Of a DNA stretch of 64,000 nt, positions 1 through 11,548 are shown in pieces. The stretch is from the NCBI GenBank assembly GCA_030998225.1, contig JAPYXD010000680.1, positions 62,001 through 126,000 on the forward strand. Reading direction: 5' to 3'. Both the position numbers and the translations under genes were made by a program. Position 1 is the first letter of the stretch. Every line of letters begins with the position of its first letter. The notes beneath the pieces were generated by a model. It was not told the origin of the DNA. It did not search any database and saw only the letters and a program-made list of their open reading frames with translations. This stretch comes from Diplolepis rosae. Lineage: Eukaryota > Arthropoda > Insecta > Hymenoptera > Diplolepididae.

Positions 1-909
1 GGTTACAGTGAAATCCCATTGCAGCGACGTTGCCACCACAGGGTTCGATCCCATGGAGAATTACCGTCGACTGGAATAGGGTTTCGATTTTACTTGGAGC
101 GATTGAGGGAAGGGGTTCAACCGTAAAGCGTTAACGCCAAACCGCAGAGACCGTTCTCCTTCCTTCATTGAAGTAAAGTGAATGGTAAACGTTTGTAAAT
201 ATGTGTGTTCGAGTGCTTCAAGAATATTGGATTCAAAAGAATGAGTTAAAGGTTTTTCCAATTTCATTTTCTTTAAATCCTTTCAAAAATTCTTGAACAA
301 GTAGAATCTACTTCAAGGGCTACTTTTAACCTCTTTAATCACTTTAAATATTGGCAATACTTATTTTACGACTTTCCCAGCCCATGAATTCATCCATACT
401 ATTAAATCTGAAAGCATACAAGAGTTTCAATGGAAGGCGAAATCTATTCCTATCCGCGTAAAAGGAAAAGCATGGGGTTTGACCATAAAAGTCTCTATCC
501 ACTGAGTCAGGGGAGAATGAACTAAGAAAAGAGTATTGAAATGAATATTTGGTCGGGAAAACATAAGAAGGCAGAGTGAAGTGGTGCGATCCAATTTTCA
601 TTTTGCATACATGCATAGCGATCACTACCATAACTCAATGGCTTTAGGTTACGAACACCTAGCACTTTTCTGTACAAGATCACATCAACAAGAAAAGGCA
701 TTTACAACGCAATATCGACTCAGTAACTTGGAGACTCTGTCCTTTCGTTTTACGACCTATGGAATTTCTCCTCGTGTTTTCAACCAGCAAAACAATATCA
801 TATGATAATTCCTATTCAAATCGCACATGAAAAATTTTATTCCTTCTGCATGGTAGCACTGCAGTGAATAAGAAGGAATACATTTGTCAAACACTAAAAC
901 GTGGATGAT
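1..909. other. No supported feature
   Basis: The two short open frames here (61-267 minus, 344-631 minus) show no recognisable domain. The base composition is closer to unique sequence than to the satellite that follows. Confidence 0.3.
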
Positions 910-2480
910 CAATATTATCATTTTGTTAGTAAACTATACTTACGCATATTCATGTAATTTTTAATGTTCGATAACTAAATAGTGTTTTTAACTATTCATT
1001 TATTATATGGACAAAAAATAATAAAAACATTATTTGTTGGGCATGGTATGTTTTGTTTGTAAACTATGGTAATGTTATTTTATTAGTTGAATCGTCAGTC
1101 TATAGATTAGCTCATCTAATTGTTTCGGATGATACAAAGGATAGATACAACATCTTATAAAGTATTGCAACTAATGAAAAGGCATTACAATAGTTGGCTA
1201 ATTGAAAGGCACTCCGAACATTTATTTAGTTATCATACCATCATTTTCTTTATAGTAGTAAACTAAAACATGGTTGGATCAAACTATAACTATTCTCTTA
1301 TGCAAATACTAAAATATTGAAAGTACTATTTATTAGGCATGATATGTTTCGTTTGTAAACTATGGTATTTTTTCTTCATTAGATAGAACATGATTCTATT
1401 AGTTGATGTAACTATTTACTTGTTTTTACTATTGCAACGGATAGACAGATCATCTTATGAACTATTGCAATTAATAAAATAGCAACACCATAGTTGACTA
1501 ATTAAAAGGCATCTCTAGCAATAACTTTTGTCCAGTGATGACTAAAATTTGGTTGCATAGAACAATTATTTAGTTATCATACCGATACCAAAAATTGAAA
1601 CCATTATTGTTTGCGCATGGTATCATTCGTTCGAAAACTATGGTACTGGTATTTTATTAAAATTAGTTAAGACAGCCATTCGATCGATGAAAGTGTTCAG
1701 TTGTTTTGTTTATCACATTGAATAATTTCCATATATCATTGACAAAATGATCTACCGACTATTAAATTAGCAGAATGATATTTTACTAACTGAATAGTAC
1801 TTTTCAACCATCATTTTATTTTAAGTAGTAAATCAAAACATGGTTAGACCAAATAACTATTCAGTTACACGAATACTAAAATACTGAAAAGCATTATTTT
1901 TTTTGGACATCGTGTGTTTTGTTTTTAAACTATCGTATCGTTATTTTATTGGATAGAACATCATTCTATTAGTTGATGTAACTATTTACTTGTTTCAGAT
2001 GGCACAAAGGATAGATACATCATATTATGAAATATTGCAATTAATGGAATAGCAGTACAATAGTTAACGAATTAAAGGGAATTTCTAACAAATATTTTCT
2101 TCTAATGATAACTAAAATTTGATTGCTTTAAACAATTAATTACTTATCATATCGATACCAAATTATTGTAAATATTATTGTTTGAGCATGGTGTGATTCG
2201 TTCGCAAACTATGGTACTGCTATTTTATTTAATGAAACATTATTTTTTTAGTTGATGTAACTATTTACGTGTTTTGACTGATGCTACGGATATATACATA
2301 CATCATCTTATAATATGATGTTACAACTATTAAAATAGCAGCACTATAGTTCACTAACAAAATTATATTACTTATCAGAATGTAGACACTAAAATACTCT
2401 AAGTATAATTGTTGAGTCATAGTGTATTTCGTGCATTAACTATGATATTTCGATTTTATTAGTTGAGACAACCATTTGAT
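910..2480. repeat. Degenerate tandem satellite, about 285 bp unit
   Basis: The word AAACTATGG and its variants recur at about 1061, 1357, 1635, 1927, 2206 and 2437. The spacings are about 296, 278, 292, 279 and 231. Each unit also repeats a block like ATTAGTTGATGTAACTATTT followed by an ACAAAGGATAGATACATCA-like block. The alternation of long and short spacing hints at a dimeric unit. It is A+T-rich and non-coding. Confidence 0.7.
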
Positions 2481-3815
2481 CAACGTGACTAGCCAGTTGT
2501 TTCATCTGTATCATAAACCTATAAGATGATTTTCTAATTTGTTTGATTCATCCAAAAATATCTTTAACACGGAATCCTTCAACTAAGACTTCTGGTTAAA
2601 AGATATAATCGAATTTTGTCTCTTATGCGCTATAACCAAAAAGTTTTGAGAAATTATCAGAATATAGTCAAATACACGATTTTATCATATCAATCAAAAA
2701 AATTTCCCACGTGTGCCAATATTTACTTTCGTTTACTACTAAAGTAGATGGGCTGAGATGAAATAACTAGTTCAATCAGTTTGATGACTGACTGGTAAAG
2801 GTCAATTTTTCAAGGATTTGTAACAAGCTTCTTCTCGAAGGGATGATTCATTAAGAATATACTAAGAACTGACAGAGATGAAATGTTAGTGAAGACGATG
2901 GAATAAGTATAGAGTCAGACCAAGATCGAATCACGTACGACAGGAATCGAAATCGATAAACAAGACGCGGTCCAATAAAGCTATAGGATCACTGATGGGA
3001 GAATTCACGGGTAAAGTTCGACAGGATCGTCCATCCTCGTAGGCGAATTGGCCAGTGGGGACGAACGATGTTCCTCGAAGTATAAGGTGGTTTTACGTTT
3101 ACCTTTTGCCTCTAAAGTATTAACGAAGCTGGTAGGATTTACACAGCTGTAAAACCTGGGATGAGGTATACGACTGCCAAAGATGTAGCAGAAGCATGAA
3201 AATGTGTAGGCGTCTTCATATATGCCGAGTTTGTATAAAATGCTCGATAGAGTCAGGCGAAGTACTAAACAATCCTGCCAACTCTTGAAATATAAATCAA
3301 CCATCCTGTTGCTTCCCAAAATGATGGTATTAAATATATATTTTGCGCGGATCCACCCTGTATACTCTTTCGTACGAGTCTGTACCCAGCATCCCGTTTT
3401 GGGCTTCATCTTCCTGCTGAATGCCTCCTTCTTTTTCTGTAACGCAAGTGCTGCTACAAGTTGTAACGAGAAATTTATTGCGACGATGAATTTCAAATAA
3501 GCTGTATGCGAAATTTCAATTTGATGAGGTATTCAAGGTCTCAAATGGATCTAAAATTTATTATATTGAAGAAATAAAATTCCTCTGAGAATAATTTTGG
3601 GAATTTTCAAACATGATATTTGCAATAATTAGTTGAGAAAACTTTTAAAACAATTTTATGTCACAAGTATAGATTTGTTTTTCAAAAAGACTCTTTGTAA
3701 TATTCAAATTATTTAGCTTTCTTTCAAACAATTTTTGAAAAATTTTGGTAGAAATTTGAAATTGGCCCTCTTGAGGATATTTGGATTTTTTTTTAAATTG
3801 TACGAAAGTTTTGCT
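2481..3815. other. No recognised gene; moderately G+C-rich patch at 2880-3500
   Basis: The patch supports overlapping open frames on both strands, the longest at 3005-3496 on the minus strand (163 codons). None shows a known domain or a codon pattern I can defend. The remainder is AT-rich with nothing recognised. Confidence 0.3.
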
Positions 3816-4157
3816 TTAGTTTAGAGCATATTTCTCAGTAGATAAATGTGCGTCACGTTTATCTGTTGAACGTCTTGAAATTTTAGAGAAAATAAATTTA
3901 GAGGATAAATACCCACCAAGTATGAAGTCACGGTCCGAATAAAGTTGCGTTTTCAGAGGAAGACAATTACCTGGGACGTTTGTACAAAGGATACATTTAT
4001 CTCTCCCTTTGTACCAAATAGTTTGTCGTTCGTCGGAATCCAATTGCAGATATTGGAACAAATTGAAAGCTGTAGAAAACTACGTTCAGTACATCGGAAA
4101 ACTTCTTTGTTGTTGCCAGAAGCAAACGTGCTTAGAATTTTTCATATATATTTCTAA
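3816..4157. repeat. Dispersed repeat, copy 1 (partner at 17576)
   Basis: This stretch and 17576-17930 align colinearly. Both carry AGACAATT, then TTGTACAAAGGATA, then TTATC-CTC-TTGTACCA, then GAATTGAAAGCT, CAGTACATC and AGAAGCAAACG. The core forms a small hairpin (GTACAA...TTGTAC). The copies are clearly diverged, so the duplication is old. Confidence 0.65.
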
Positions 4158-4514
4158 GAAGTGCAACTTTTTCACCCTATTACGAACTAGAAGAATCGAT
4201 GTAATAGTCTCAACACCTTATAAACTAGAGCCTGCTATAAAAACTATTACCCTGAACTTTAAAAGAATATTTTATAATTTCTGAGTCTAATTTGTACATC
4301 TGTACAGAATCAGATGGCCTCTATACTCACCCGGTTATTTACTTTTAAAATAAAAATAATGAGTCCGCACTCTAATTAAATTTTTGGCGCTAAATTACTG
4401 TTATAATGCATTTTATTATTCTGTGAGATGTCAGTAAAATTACTACGTATTAAAACGGAAACTTTTTGACTTATACGGAACGTTGTAATTTGTAATTTTT
4501 ACAGTGTAATATTT
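4158..4514. other. No supported feature
   Basis: AT-rich sequence with no open frame or repeat I can support. Confidence 0.3.
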
Positions 4515-4637
4515 TCTGCCCATGTAGAAACGGAACAGGCAACTTTAAGATGCATCACCCTCACAGCACATGGTGTTATCGAGGGAAGCATAACGCACCT
4601 AAAAAGTTGCCTTTTCCATTTCTATACCTGGGTGCAG
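4515..4637. repeat. Small foldback (about 120 bp)
   Basis: The left arm, around CATGTAGAAACGGAACAGGC (from 4521), is the imperfect complement of the right arm (4600-4637), which contains TTGCCTTTTCCATTTCTATAC. The loop holds a CACCCTCACAGC segment. It looks like a short MITE, but no target duplication was identified. Confidence 0.55.
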
Positions 4638-4999
4638 CGTTGCTACCGGGCAGGATGAAAAGTCAGAAGCTTTTTAACAGGAGACTCACAAAGAAATAAG
4701 AAGATTGAACAAATTTAGGGTTCATTATACAGTTGAATGATAGATTTCCATCGCATAAAAACAAAATGACATGAAATAAAAATGATAAAAAATGTTAGGT
4801 TACCTCTTACGTTCAAATGAAATCAGACCCGATCAGAATTCGCTTGCCAGTTGAGAAACCTTTCTATTAGTCAATTCCGCTTAATGATTCTTTCAAAATA
4901 AGTTGTTTCACCAGTGATCCAAACGGTGGACCATTTTTATTTCGCTTTTGTTAGGTTTAGGCCAGTTCATTGGTCATGAATATTGGGTGATTCAAAATT

Positions 5000-5915
5000 T
5001 AAAAAAAAATGAGCTATTGATTAATTTTTTTGTAATTTTCAATTAGACTGTCTGAAAAAATGCACAGTAATAGTCGCTGTTGATTGTTTCCCCTTTTTTC
5101 AGATAGTCTATGAACAATACTATATGCCACTGGAAACCCAAAAAACAGAAGCCATAACCTTTCCAGCCGATCGTTGTGTCTTTGCTCGTTTTGGTGCAGT
5201 TCCACTGGGTCCTACCCACTGTTTTGCTTGTTCTTTCGATTCAGGTGTGTAGTGGTGGATCTATGTTTCATCAATAGTCACTAATCGGCGCGAAAAATTG
5301 CTTGGATTACGGTTAAAAAGGTCCAAACTACTCTTTGAATCACGAACTCGGCGTTTTTGATCGATTGTTAGCAAATGCGGCACCCATTTTGCGCTTAGCT
5401 TTCTCATCCTCAAATCCTCATGCAAAATTTTAACCACTGACCCAATTGATATGCCTGCAGCCTCATCTAACTCTCGCTCTTTCACTTTTGGATCATCTAA
5501 TACGATGTCATGGATGTTTTTGATGATCTCTGGAGTGGTAACGTCTTTTGGCCATCCCGATCATTCAGCATCATTTGTGCTCATACGACCTCGTTTAAAT
5601 TTAGCAATCCATCTCTCAACCATTTGTCTCGGATAAAGAAGATTCCCCATAACATTTACCAAGCCGCTGTTTCGTCTGCACGATCTTCTTTTATTGAAGA
5701 AACAGTGTTTAATCAGTACACGAAATTCACTTTTTTCCATTTTAATAAAAAAATCAAAACTTGCTCGCTTCTATCGACTGTATCTTTGAAAATAAACAAT
5801 GAAATTGGCTCGAAGTTTGGGAGCTATCGTCTGAAATATTGTACTTTATGGGAAAATATGAAAATTTAATTTGTAGTGCCATCTCTCTGTCATACAACGG
5901 ACTTATTGAACTATA
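5000..5915 (-). pseudogene. Mariner transposase relic
   Basis: Read on the minus strand, an ATG near 5740 starts [15 protein letters not shown]. This runs through frameshifts into the helix-turn-helix region (KERELDEAAGISIGSVVKIL), then [10 protein letters not shown] and DETWIHHYTPE (first catalytic Asp), and on to about 5014. The second and third catalytic Asp are missing. A TIR-like end (TAGTTCAATAAGTCCG on the minus strand) lies near 5900-5915, but the other end is lost. Frameshifts and the 3' truncation make it inactive. It is of the mariner type that keeps the Himar-like EFRVLIKH start. Confidence 0.8.
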
Positions 5916-5979
5916 TATTTTGATTTTAGAACGTTCCTAAGAAAATTGGAAAACAATTTCACGGAGAATTCACATAAAG

Positions 5980-6330
5980 TATAAATAATTCTGCCAGTTA
6001 AAGGCACAGCCTTAAGTTCTAAGTCACTCTGTAATAAGCAACTGTTGTGTGCGTGGTGCGAATAGCGTACCTGCGGTTAATAACTCTAGTCTCGTTTGCA
6101 AGTCAACGAAGTAGTAGTTCCAGACACGCGGCAAGCAGTGTGAAAGTAAAATGCAAGGGAAGTGGAGAAGAAAGGGTGGAAACTAATGTGACGATAAACA
6201 CAAGTCAGAGCGGTAATTAAAAAGTTAAACCGTAAAGTTGCGCCGGGGAGATGCAACGAGAAACAGAAAAGAGACAGAGAAGGTCCCAAGAGAAGTCAAC
6301 ATACACCGAGAAAGACCAGTGACAATTTCT
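5980..6330 (+). promoter_or_regulatory. Possible TATA promoter and 5'UTR-like patch
   Basis: TATAAATA at 5980-5987 is followed by about 340 bp that is richer in G+C than its flanks and lacks a long plus-strand frame. The composition resembles an insect untranslated leader. A downstream initiator is not clear. It might be an untranslated first exon of Sema2a, which lies downstream on the same strand, but no splice junction can be proved. Confidence 0.2.
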
Positions 6331-6829
6331 TGTTCTGATAATACGACCGTTTCGTAGTTTCCAATTACCATCGTTGTTAAGCATCCTGGCACTACTTGAA
6401 TTCTCAGTTTACTGTTTCATTGTTTACACTACGACTCACGCTTTTCCGATTCAAAGTAGGGATGGTTCGACTTTCATGGTTTTGTTCTCAAGACTGTTCC
6501 TAGTTTCGACAATGCTACCTGCAAGTTTTACTCGAATTAGCCGATGTGTAACATTATTATGTTCCTAATTTTCCATCCTTCTGAACAATCGAAAATTTTG
6601 TGCGAGTTACGGTGAATGGATGTGATAAATAGAGACCTGAGTGAGGTTTCTACTGGGAGAAAATCGTTTTTGACAAATGTGAAATACGGAATGGATTTTA
6701 TTTTTCGTAAAAAAGCATCTCGAAAATTATTCTCCGTTACACACGGATCTCATCCTTTTTCTACCCCAGAGTTTAAAAAAATTTTTCTTTATCATTTCCT
6801 AGACTTAAATTAATTTCTGATGATAAAAA
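6331..6829. other. No supported feature
   Basis: Short open frames at 6374-6568 and 6616-6813 have no recognisable similarity. Confidence 0.3.
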
Positions 6830-8190
6830 TTAATGTTTCAACATCTAGCAAACCCTGTTTTAAATTTAGTCAAAAAATAAAAACAAGACATGGAATGAAT
6901 TATCCGTTTTACTTGGTCAAAACATTAAAAAATTTTATAGAAGAAAATTCATTAACAAGAAATTTTTATCAGATTATAATGTCTCATTGGGAAGAAAAAT
7001 TTATTTTAAAATCTTGGTTCACTTTCTTTCAAATCTAGTCAAAAGTATGAAAAAAATAATGTGTGAACTGAGAATTCCAAATTGTACATATTTATACCCT
7101 TACGATAAAATAAATTAGTTTCAAGTACCAGAATTCAGAGACAGAAGATTTTTAATATTCTTTACAGAATAAAATAAAAACAACACAGCATCAAATGGAA
7201 TACATCCATTTTACACCATTAAAATTTTTTAAATTCGAAAGCAACAGATTATTGTATATCCTGTTTCAAATTTAGCCCAAGAATAAAAAAAACGTGGAAT
7301 AGAATATTCCTTCTACACCTTCAACAATTTTTTTGAATCCTTATGAAAGAAAATTCAAAACAAAAAATTTCTAACAGATTATAATGTCTCATTAGAGTGA
7401 AAGGTTGATCTTAGAACATTGTTTAACCCTCTAACGAATTCTTTTTTAAACATATTCCCAAAATAGAAACAACAAACTAAGAACTGAATATTCCTTTTCC
7501 ACAATTAAGATTATATTATAAATTAAAAACACAAAATTTTTTACGAATTATAAGGTTAAAAATAGTGTTTCATTAACTAAAAAAATTGAATTTTAAATGT
7601 TAAACCCATTAGAAAATTCTTTTCCAAATCGAGTCCAGAAGTAGAAACAACAAGTTATAGATTGAAGTTTTCAGATCAAACGATCTAGATTCAAGAAAAA
7701 TCTACCCTCTCAATTTGAAAACGTTGTTTTTTCTACTAATTTCAATCCGTCACTGAATTCTAGCTGTGCCATCAATTGTTTTAAGTCATGTTAACTGATT
7801 AATCAGCTGAAAACAACAGATTTTATAGCTATAATTCAGTCCACGATTACAACTAGTAGAAAAAACCAGTAATTCAAATTAAAAGAATATAAAAAATATA
7901 AAGAAAGTGAAATAGCGAGAAAGATTGATCTTGGAACGTCCCGCAACCTTCTAACAAATTCTCTTTTAAACATAATCCAAAAATAGAAACAACAAAGTAA
8001 GGACTAAATATTCCTTTTCCACAATTAAGATAAAAAATTATAATGTGAAACCTATCAGAAAATTTTCTTTTAAATCGAGTCCAGAAGTAGAAACAAAGTA
8101 TTTACTGAAGATTTCAGATCAAACTCTCTAGATTGAAGAAAATCCAAAACTAAATTTGAAACCGTATCACTAAAAACTTAAATTCTTCTC
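6830..8190. repeat. AT-rich degenerate internal repeats
   Basis: Related blocks recur. The pair at about 7427-7510 and 7945-8030 shares TTTTAAACATA, AAAATAGAAACAACAAA and ATATTCCTTTTCCACAATTA. Other words (GATTATAATGTCTCATT at about 6972 and 7377; GAGTCCAGAAGTAGAAACAA at about 7632 and 8078) repeat with irregular spacing. It may be the decayed interior of a larger transposon flanked by the 8195-8421 segment. Confidence 0.55.
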
Positions 8191-8194
8191 AACG

Positions 8195-8421
8195 TCAAAA
8201 CAAAAGTATAATTCAAAATTTAAACAATTCGAAACTATTCGAACCCTCAAAATACAAAAAAACGACCAAATTTGGACCAAAAAAATTTCTTAAAATAAAC
8301 GATTATGAGAAACCAACAAAGAAGAAAGAAAGAAAAAGAAAGCAACCTTCGAAAACCCCTTCCTTCTTTTCCTTTCTTTCTTCTTCTTTTGTCTTTATAG
8401 GTATGTTAAGTTGACGTAATC
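8195..8421. repeat. Repeat family F, half copy
   Basis: This segment matches 27823-28035, and the complement of 29434-29642, through words such as AACCCTCAAAATAC, AAACGACCAAATTTGGACCA, AAATAAACGATTATGAGAAA and a purine/pyrimidine run AAGAAAGAAAGAAAAAG. A candidate matching end (ACAACCATCTACATAAAAAA) is at 9722, on the far side of the next foldback. Confidence 0.6.
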
Positions 8422-9670
8422 ACATCGTCCAATCGAGTCCAAACCTATATCAGAATTTAAGGCTTATTTAAGGCTAATTTAATGCCGTATTGCTAAATTT
8501 AATGCTCCGTTATTTAAAAAAAAAACAAGGCGTTACGCTGGCTTAACGTTAAGTTGACGTAACTACAGGTTATAATAACAGTTAAAAAAGTAATCACCTA
8601 TACCAGAATTTAAGGCTCATTTAGGGCTCTCAAAATACCCAAAAATAAGTTTTGAAAAACAACCCTTATCACTGACAAGCAACCCTTAATTTTGTAAAAT
8701 ACTTTTTGGGCAAAATAGACTACTCCAGAATATCAGGCTATTTTCGGGCTCCTGAAAAATGTCTTTATCGATTTTTGGGCTCCAACCCTTAACATCAAAA
8801 TGCACCCCTGCATGATCATGTAGACATGACTGTAGATAAAAAACATTTTTTTGGGAACTTTATGGTATCAGGAATACTCTCTGCTTTTCGGGCTCCTCAA
8901 AATCGATAAAGACATGTTTGAAGATGATTTTTTGTCAAAGTCGTCTCTACATGGTCTTGCAGGGGTGCATTTTGATGTTAAGGGTTCGAGCCCAAAAATC
9001 GATATAGATATTTGTGAAGAGCTCGAAAATCAGAGTATTCGTAGACCGTAAAGTTTACAAAAAAATGTTTTTTTTTCTAGTCGAGTCTACATGGTCATGC
9101 AAGGGTGCATTTTGATGTTAAGGTTTGGAGCCCAAAAATCGATATAGACATTTTGGAAGAGCCCAAAATGAGCCTTAAATTTTGGTATAGTTGATAACTT
9201 GTTTAATTATTATTATAACGTCTGTTTACGTCAGCTTGACGCTAAGCCAGCGTAACCCCTTGTTTTTTTGAAAAATAACGGAGCATTAAATTTAGCAGTG
9301 GGGTATTTTGAGAGCCCTAAATGAGCCTTAAATTCTGGTAGAGGTGATTACTTGTTTAACTGTTATTTTAACCTGTAGTTACGTCAACTTAACGTTAAGA
9401 GAGTGTAACCCCTTGTTTTTTTTAAAATAACGGTGCATTAAATTTAGCAGTGGGGTATTTTGGGAGCCTTTAATCAGCCTTAAATTCTGGTATAGGTGAT
9501 AAGTTGTTTAATTGTTTTTATAACGTGTGGTTACGTCAGTTTAACGTTAAGCCAGCATAACCCCTTGTTTTTTGAAAAATATCGGAGCATTAAATTTAGC
9601 AATGTGGCATTAAATTAGCCTTAAATGAGCCTTAAATTCTGATATAGGTGAGAACTCGATTGGACGATGT
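8422..9670. repeat. Foldback element with inverted tandem array
   Basis: The ends ACATCGTCCAATCGAGT (8422) and CTCGATTGGACGATGT (ending 9670) are inverted repeats. The right arm holds three tandem units of about 150-155 bp (starting about 9243, 9400 and 9550), each with CCTTGTTTTTT, GAGCATTAAATTTAGCA and GAGCCTTAAATTCTG. The left arm carries complementary units. The centre (8740-9150) holds a second set of arms around GCATTTTGATGTTAAGG. No coding capacity is supported. Confidence 0.75.
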
Positions 9671-10080
9671 ACCTTGTCCTTATCCTTGTCTTTATCACTT
9701 ATAAACCTTGTTTATATCACCTACAACCATCTACATAAAAAATAACACGCCAAATTTTTTTCATAGTATGCGTAAAGTACCTCTTTGCGCATCGTTTTCG
9801 GTATGTAACATTGATTTTTACGCATAGCACACGTAAAGTAAAAATTTTGAAAAATTTGAAATTTGTATATAATAATTTGAAAAATATAATCTAAATACTT
9901 CTTCCCATTTGTCTTACCTTTCAATAAAATCTCACAATCTATATAGAAATTTCTAAAATAAAACACTCTTACTTGAATTTAGTATGCAAATGATTGAAAA
10001 GTTTTTTAGTCTTCACTGGATCTCATCTAACAAGTCACTTCCAGAGTAAATCGAATAAAATCGAGAAGCTGTGAATGAAA
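9671..10080. other. No gene; TE boundary sequence
   Basis: The part around 9720-9755 matches the complement of 29420-29440 (ATAAAAAATAACACGCC). The rest is AT-rich with nothing recognised. Confidence 0.35.
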
Positions 10081-10640
10081 AGTTAATCCAACGATGCCCG
10101 TTGACATTGGTGGTATTCCGTTGATTGACAGGGGTGGCGTCGACCTCGTCGAGGATCGTCGGTGTGCGCCCGAAATAGATTCCCACACGGCACTCTATAA
10201 GGAGTAAATCACAGAAATTGAAATCCGTGATATCGGATTGAAATCAATATTGAATGCAGATTGAATCCCTTGCTTCGTCCGAGAAGAGTATACATGTATC
10301 TGTTCATGAAAACTGACTCAGGTGACACGTTCCATTAGACGCAGGAAAAACCCAACAACTCACGACAGATATCGACTACTCTCAAGGTACTTCCAGACAA
10401 ACTGTCCGAGTGCATAGTTTTTGAATTTCGCATTCGTGCGAAATGGAATACGTGACAGACATCCTCAGGAATCCCTGGGTGGTTGGCCGGAACACCAACA
10501 CGTGTTAGAACGACCAAACGTGCCAACTCGCACGTGGCCATTCTACCCCCTAACGTCCCAATGTACCCTGTGTTATTATTTGATGAGATAAAAAGGGCCG
10601 CGGTCGTCATACGCTGGTGGAACGTACATTTTTCATAGAC
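10081..10640. other. G+C-richer non-repetitive patch, function unknown
   Basis: Base composition shifts clearly upward here compared with both flanks, and no repeat was noticed. A 91-codon minus frame (10335-10610) has no recognisable domain. The patch could be a conserved regulatory block or an exon of an unrecognised transcript. Confidence 0.3.
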
Positions 10641-10990
10641 TTTGCCTGATGCTTCACGAGTTTCCTGTGGGTTAGAGGGTGTTGGTACCCCTGGGAGAGA
10701 CCTTCAGTTTTCCAACTTTAATATTTTATCCCACTAAATTGTATGACCTCTCTCGTTTCGCTTTCTTTTGATCGGTTTTTTTTCCTGTCTTGATGCGAAT
10801 CGTTGCTGATTCACTACCGACTTTTTTCTATAAATATTCAAGTTTTTTGTAGATAGATGATTGAAAGTTTACTAAAAAGTCATTGCGTGATGTTGAATAA
10901 TTTTTATAGCTCTTCAATATTTTATTTAAGATTATATCGTGACATGTTTCCGTACATGTTCAATGTTTTATTGACCCACAATAATAATTT
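10641..10990. other. No supported feature
   Basis: AT-rich sequence without a recognisable gene or repeat. Confidence 0.3.
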
Positions 10991-11511
10991 TGTAATAGTT
11001 AATTTGGCATGGGGTCAGTTTTGATACGGATTTATTTTTTTAATTAAGTGATAGAACACATAAAAAATACAACAGGCAAACGTTTCGGCCACAAATGGGG
11101 GCCCTCTTCAGTGCCAATTAGCTTAATAGTAACCTTTAAATATTTATTAACTAAGACATGCAACTTAATAATTATTGTATTTTTTGTTTTTTTCTTTTTT
11201 TCCTTTGCTTATTGATATTAGAAAAAGATAGAGTAAACATGCGGAAAGACTTATGGGTAAGCGAGTTCCTAGGTGTGAAGGAACCAGACCGTTCCAAAAA
11301 CTGTTCCAACGAGTAATCCTCTCCCACAGGAACCGTGAAAAATGCGACCGCGGAACGCACTCTCTCAAGGGCACATATATAAACACAATTATTACACCAA
11401 AAGAAAGAAACAACACGATGGAGAATATAACGTGGATCCTTGGTAAAGCACGCACAGCAAACCACACACATTCACGAGCACCAGAAGTAAAGGACACTGA
11501 AGTTAAAACAA
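10991..11511 (-). repeat. Left arm of Penelope-like inverted repeat
   Basis: The arm is almost exactly complementary to 11549-12068 over about 520 bp, with a spacer of about 37 bp (11512-11548). On the minus strand it contains CTGAAGAGGGCCCCCATTTG followed by TGGCCGAAACG. These have the two conserved strands of a hammerhead ribozyme core (CUGANGA and GAAA). Penelope-like elements are known to carry such motifs in their terminal repeats. Confidence 0.85.
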
Positions 11512-11548
11512 TAAGAACGATGTAATTGGTACGGAAAAATTTTTATTT

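Noticed and set aside
1..60. Box-B-like GGGTTCGATCCC as a tRNA gene end
   Set aside because: The sequence before it does not form an anticodon or D arm, and the acceptor is not paired.
3005..3496. 163-codon minus-strand open frame
   Set aside because: It is long for this window, but it lies in a G+C-richer patch where stops are rarer. It overlaps an opposite-strand frame and shows no domain or splice context.
10335..10610. 91-codon minus-strand frame
   Set aside because: No recognisable motif; open mainly because of local base composition.
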